Source: Bacteroidales bacterium (GTDB taxonomy: Bacteria > Bacteroidota > Bacteroidia > Bacteroidales > Muribaculaceae). Taken from it: a stretch of 17,079 bases of DNA. Positions 15,110 through 17,079 of this stretch are shown piece by piece; the stretch's first letter is position 1; every line of letters starts with the position of its first letter. The position numbers and the translations under genes were made by a program. The notes beneath the pieces are model-generated. The model searched no databases. It was not told the origin of the DNA and saw nothing but the letters and a program-made list of their open reading frames with translations. The stretch is from NCBI GenBank assembly GCA_900767075.1, contig CAAFXX010000474.1, positions 1 to 17,079 of the forward strand. The letters run 5' to 3'.

Positions 15110-15143
15110 AAAAAAACGGGCGGGGAGCCCCGCTCCTGCCCGT
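15110..15143 (-). terminator. GC-rich intrinsic terminator between carA and carB
   Basis: Outer arms 15138-15143 and 15116-15121 pair over 6 bp. Inside, GGAG/CTCC can extend the stem, or 15121-15126 and 15128-15133 can form a tight alternative hairpin. On the minus strand the stem is followed by seven T (15110-15116, with the first pairing in the stem). It lies 6 nt past the carA stop. No TAnnTTTG promoter is visible between it and carB, so carB and the pyr genes appear to depend on readthrough. Confidence 0.75.
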
Positions 15144-15149
15144 GAAAAG

Positions 15150-16226
15150 TCATAGCATGTTTATAAATTCATCGAAAATGAACTCAGTGTCCTTTGGCCC
15201 GCTGGAGGCCTCGGGATGGAATTGGGCGGAGAAGAAGGGTTTCGTGCGGTGACGGATACCCTCGTTGGTGCCGTCGTTCATATTGATGAAATGCGGTTCC
15301 CAGTCGGCGGGAATTGTGTCGTTGTCGACGGCGAAGCCATGGTTCTGGGATGTGATGTAGCATTTCTCCGTGCCGGCGAGACGCACAGGCTGGTTGTGGC
15401 TGCGGTGACCGTATTTAAGCTTGTATATCTTGGCTCCGGCGGCTTTGCTGAGAAGTTGGTTGCCCATACAGATGCCGCAGATGGGCTTCCCTATCTCGAA
15501 TGCCTTGCGGATGTTTTCGACTGTCTTTTCAGCGAATTCCGGGCTGCCCGGTCCGTTGGAGATGAAGAGACCGTCGTAAGGGATCGTGGTGAAGTCATAG
15601 TCCCAAGGCACGAGCACCACCTTCACGCCGCGTCTTGTGAGACAGCGGATGATGTTGTATTTTGTGCCGCAGTCCACGAGCACGACGGTCTTGTCGCCCT
15701 CTCCGAACTCCATGATCTCTTTGGTCGAGACCTGGGCTATGAGGTTTTCTTTGTTGGGATCGCGGAATTCGATGTCGTCGCCCCCCTCGAAGGTGATTTT
15801 GCCGAGCATCGAGCCTTTGTCGCGCAGAAGCTTTGTCAGGGCGCGGGTGTCTATGCCGTAGATGCCCGGGATTTTCTCTGCCTTCAGCCAGTCGGAGAGC
15901 GACCGCTCGGAGAGCCAGTGTGACGGAATCCAGGAATAGTCCTGGCATATGATGCCCTCGCAGTGTATGCGCGACGATTCGAAGTAGTCGCTCACGTTGT
16001 CGCAGGTCGATGTCTCTGCGTCGGGCACTCCGTAATTTCCGAGTATGGGATAAGTGGTGACGAGTATCTGACCCTCATATGAAGGGTCGGTAAGACTTTC
16101 CGGATAACCGGTCATGGCGGTGTTGAACACCACCTCTCCGGCACTTGGCTTTTCGTAGCCGAATGAGTAGCCTTCGAAGACGCTTCCGTCCTCAAGGGTA
16201 AGGTAGGCTTTTCTGGATTCTTGCAT
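15150..16226 (-). CDS. carA: Carbamoyl-phosphate synthase small chain (glutaminase)
   Basis: CarA hydrolyses glutamine and channels ammonia to CarB. From ATG 16226 the protein has 358 residues: an N-terminal CPSase domain (AYLTLEDGSVFEGYSFG, MTGYPESLTDPSY, GIYGIDTRALTKLLR) and a class I amidotransferase domain. The nucleophile is Cys253 in ICGICMGNQ, with His337 and Glu339 in FHPEAS. SNGPGSP and SQNHGFAVD are also conserved. The open frame reaches ATG 16301, but that codon is only about 3 nt past the predicted transcription start and adds 25 residues unlike CarA, so MQESRKAYL at 16226 is chosen, leaving a leader of about 78 nt. Confidence 0.96.
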   Translation of the reverse strand: MQESRKAYLTLEDGSVFEGYSFGYEKPSAGEVVFNTAMTGYPESLTDPSYEGQILVTTYPILGNYGVPDAETSTCDNVSDYFESSRIHCEGIICQDYSWIPSHWLSERSLSDWLKAEKIPGIYGIDTRALTKLLRDKGSMLGKITFEGGDDIEFRDPNKENLIAQVSTKEIMEFGEGDKTVVLVDCGTKYNIIRCLTRRGVKVVLVPWDYDFTTIPYDGLFISNGPGSPEFAEKTVENIRKAFEIGKPICGICMGNQLLSKAAGAKIYKLKYGHRSHNQPVRLAGTEKCYITSQNHGFAVDNDTIPADWEPHFINMNDGTNEGIRHRTKPFFSAQFHPEASSGPKDTEFIFDEFINML

Positions 16227-16310
16227 CGCTTGGTGGATTTTATTGAAGCCCTGGCCTGCTTTTTCAATGGCATTTTCAGGATGCCTTTGCGGCATGGCCA
16301 TTTATCTTTG

Positions 16311-16342
16311 CAAAATTAGTGGATTCCTTTTGAATGTGCAAA
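16311..16342 (-). promoter_or_regulatory. Predicted Bacteroidetes promoter for carA and the pyr operon
   Basis: On the minus strand TTTG at 16339-16342, a 20-nt spacer and TAATTTTG at 16311-16318 match the -33/-7 consensus in both words and spacing. Transcription should start near 16304, giving about 78 nt before the chosen carA start. The 15-bp palindrome at 16348-16392 ends 5 nt above the -33 box and could affect its use. Confidence 0.75.
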
Positions 16343-16347
16343 TTTCA

Positions 16348-16392
16348 CTCCCCTTTTGCATCGTTTTAATTTTGACGGATGCAAAAGGGGAG
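16348..16392 (-). terminator. Perfect 15-bp inverted repeat between purF and carA
   Basis: Arms 16348-16362 and 16378-16392 are perfect reverse complements (CTCCCCTTTTGCATC and GATGCAAAAGGGGAG) with a 15-nt spacer. It lies 39 nt past the purF stop, so it can act as the purF terminator. The tail is only weakly U-rich on either strand, and the repeat abuts the carA -33 box, so an operator role is also possible. Each arm holds the TTTGCAT word also seen upstream of purE. Confidence 0.55.
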
Positions 16393-16431
16393 CGCTGTTA
16401 TTTGATAAATTAGTATGGGCAGGGCGTTATG

Positions 16432-17079
16432 TCAGTTCACACGGGCTTCGGAATGTCCTTCATAATAGTTAATGAAGGCAAGGTTACAGAGACGGTTGCC
16501 GCCCGGCGTCGGATAGTCGCCGGTGAAATACCAGTCGCCCGGATGCTCCGGAATTGCGCGGTGCATCTCGTCGATGCTCTGGTAGACAATCTCGACCTCG
16601 GCATGCGTTCCCGCCGGCGTGAGCATCTGGGCTATCTTGGCGGCAACTTCCTCGTCGGTGAAGTGGTCGTATATCTCCTTTACATAATTAATATGGTCTT
16701 CCTTCGGAGCACCCTGCATCTCCTTGCATTTATGATATACGGAATCTATCACGTATGCCATGCCGCGCTCGCGGAGCAGCTCCACGGCTGCCTTGAAGGC
16801 TATGAATTCATGCATGCGGCTCATGTCGATGCCGTAGCAGTCGGGAAAGCGCACCTGTGGCGACGATGACACGACCACGATCTTGCGGGGCTGCAGGCGG
16901 TCGAGTATGCGGATGATCGATTCGCGCAGTGTCGTTCCCCTCACGATGCTGTCGTCGATCACCACGAGGTTGTCGTCGGGGTTGACTGAACCGTAGGTGA
17001 TATCGTAGACGTGGGCGGCGAGGTCGTTGCGCGTGGAGCCCTCGGCGATGAAGGTACGCAGCTTGATGTCCTTGATTGC
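16432..17079 (-). CDS. purF: Amidophosphoribosyltransferase (PurF-type), C-terminal part, 5' end outside window
   Basis: PurF makes 5-phosphoribosylamine from PRPP and glutamine, the first committed purine step. The visible 215 residues hold the phosphoribosyltransferase domain: RTFIAEGSTRNDLAAHVYD, then the PRPP loop VVIDDSIVRGTT, SSSPQVRFPDCYGIDM and EFIAFKAAVELL. The region after this is longer than in E. coli PurF and ends EGHSEARVN, in keeping with the longer (about 600-residue) form found in Bacteroidota besides the classical enzyme. The glutaminase half with the N-terminal Cys lies beyond the right edge, so activity cannot be judged. The open frame continues to the edge; an internal Met at 16965 is not the start. 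It is followed by a palindrome and the carA promoter. Confidence 0.88.
   Translation of the reverse strand, partial: AIKDIKLRTFIAEGSTRNDLAAHVYDITYGSVNPDDNLVVIDDSIVRGTTLRESIIRILDRLQPRKIVVVSSSPQVRFPDCYGIDMSRMHEFIAFKAAVELLRERGMAYVIDSVYHKCKEMQGAPKEDHINYVKEIYDHFTDEEVAAKIAQMLTPAGTHAEVEIVYQSIDEMHRAIPEHPGDWYFTGDYPTPGGNRLCNLAFINYYEGHSEARVN

Noticed and set aside
16227..16301. N-terminal extension of carA starting MAMPQRHPE
   Set aside because: The ATG is about 3 nt after the predicted transcription start, and CarA proteins begin just before the AYLTLEDG segment.
1..17079. tRNA, rRNA, CRISPR array or insertion sequence
   Set aside because: No cloverleaf-like, spaced repeat or transposase-like sequence was seen in gene-free stretches; only short gaps and the AT-rich island are available.

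Overview
The window comes from a Bacteroidota genome, most probably order Bacteroidales. Three things point there. The promoters match the Bacteroidetes -33 TTTG / -7 TAnnTTTG form, gene starts lack a clear Shine-Dalgarno, and the CarB and PurF types resemble those of Bacteroidales. Nearly all coding sequence is on the minus strand, GC-rich, and devoted to nucleotide synthesis. Genus cannot be fixed from the sequence alone.

Reading the minus strand from right to left: the 3' part of a purF-type amidophosphoribosyltransferase (16432-17079, cut by the window edge); a 205-bp gap with a long palindrome and a consensus promoter; carA; a GC-rich terminator-like hairpin; then carB, pyrC, pyrK, pyrD, pyrF, pyrE and pyrB. 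Together carA to pyrB encode every enzyme needed to make UMP from glutamine, bicarbonate, aspartate and PRPP. The pyr proteins are compact. PyrB carries a fused zinc domain from PyrI without the nucleotide-binding allosteric domain, PyrC lacks the usual N-terminal strands, and PyrD lacks its last helix.

Downstream of pyrB lies an AT-rich island of about 1.1 kb (about 5140-6245) on the plus strand. It holds decayed coding fragments, the C-terminal GDSGG part of a trypsin-like protease, a consensus promoter, and an intact lipoprotein gene with a probable Ig-like domain. It looks acquired, because base composition and orientation both differ from its surroundings.

Left of the island the minus strand resumes with purE, purL and purM (purM is cut by the left edge), steps of IMP synthesis. 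The purE leader is the most striking regulatory element. A consensus promoter is followed by a 27-codon Arg-rich ORF, then 12 nt after its stop a perfect 11-bp hairpin with a U-tract, and only then purE, with no other recognisable promoter in between. This is the layout of a translation-coupled attenuator. TTTGCAT words recur around both the purE and carA promoters and could be a shared operator.
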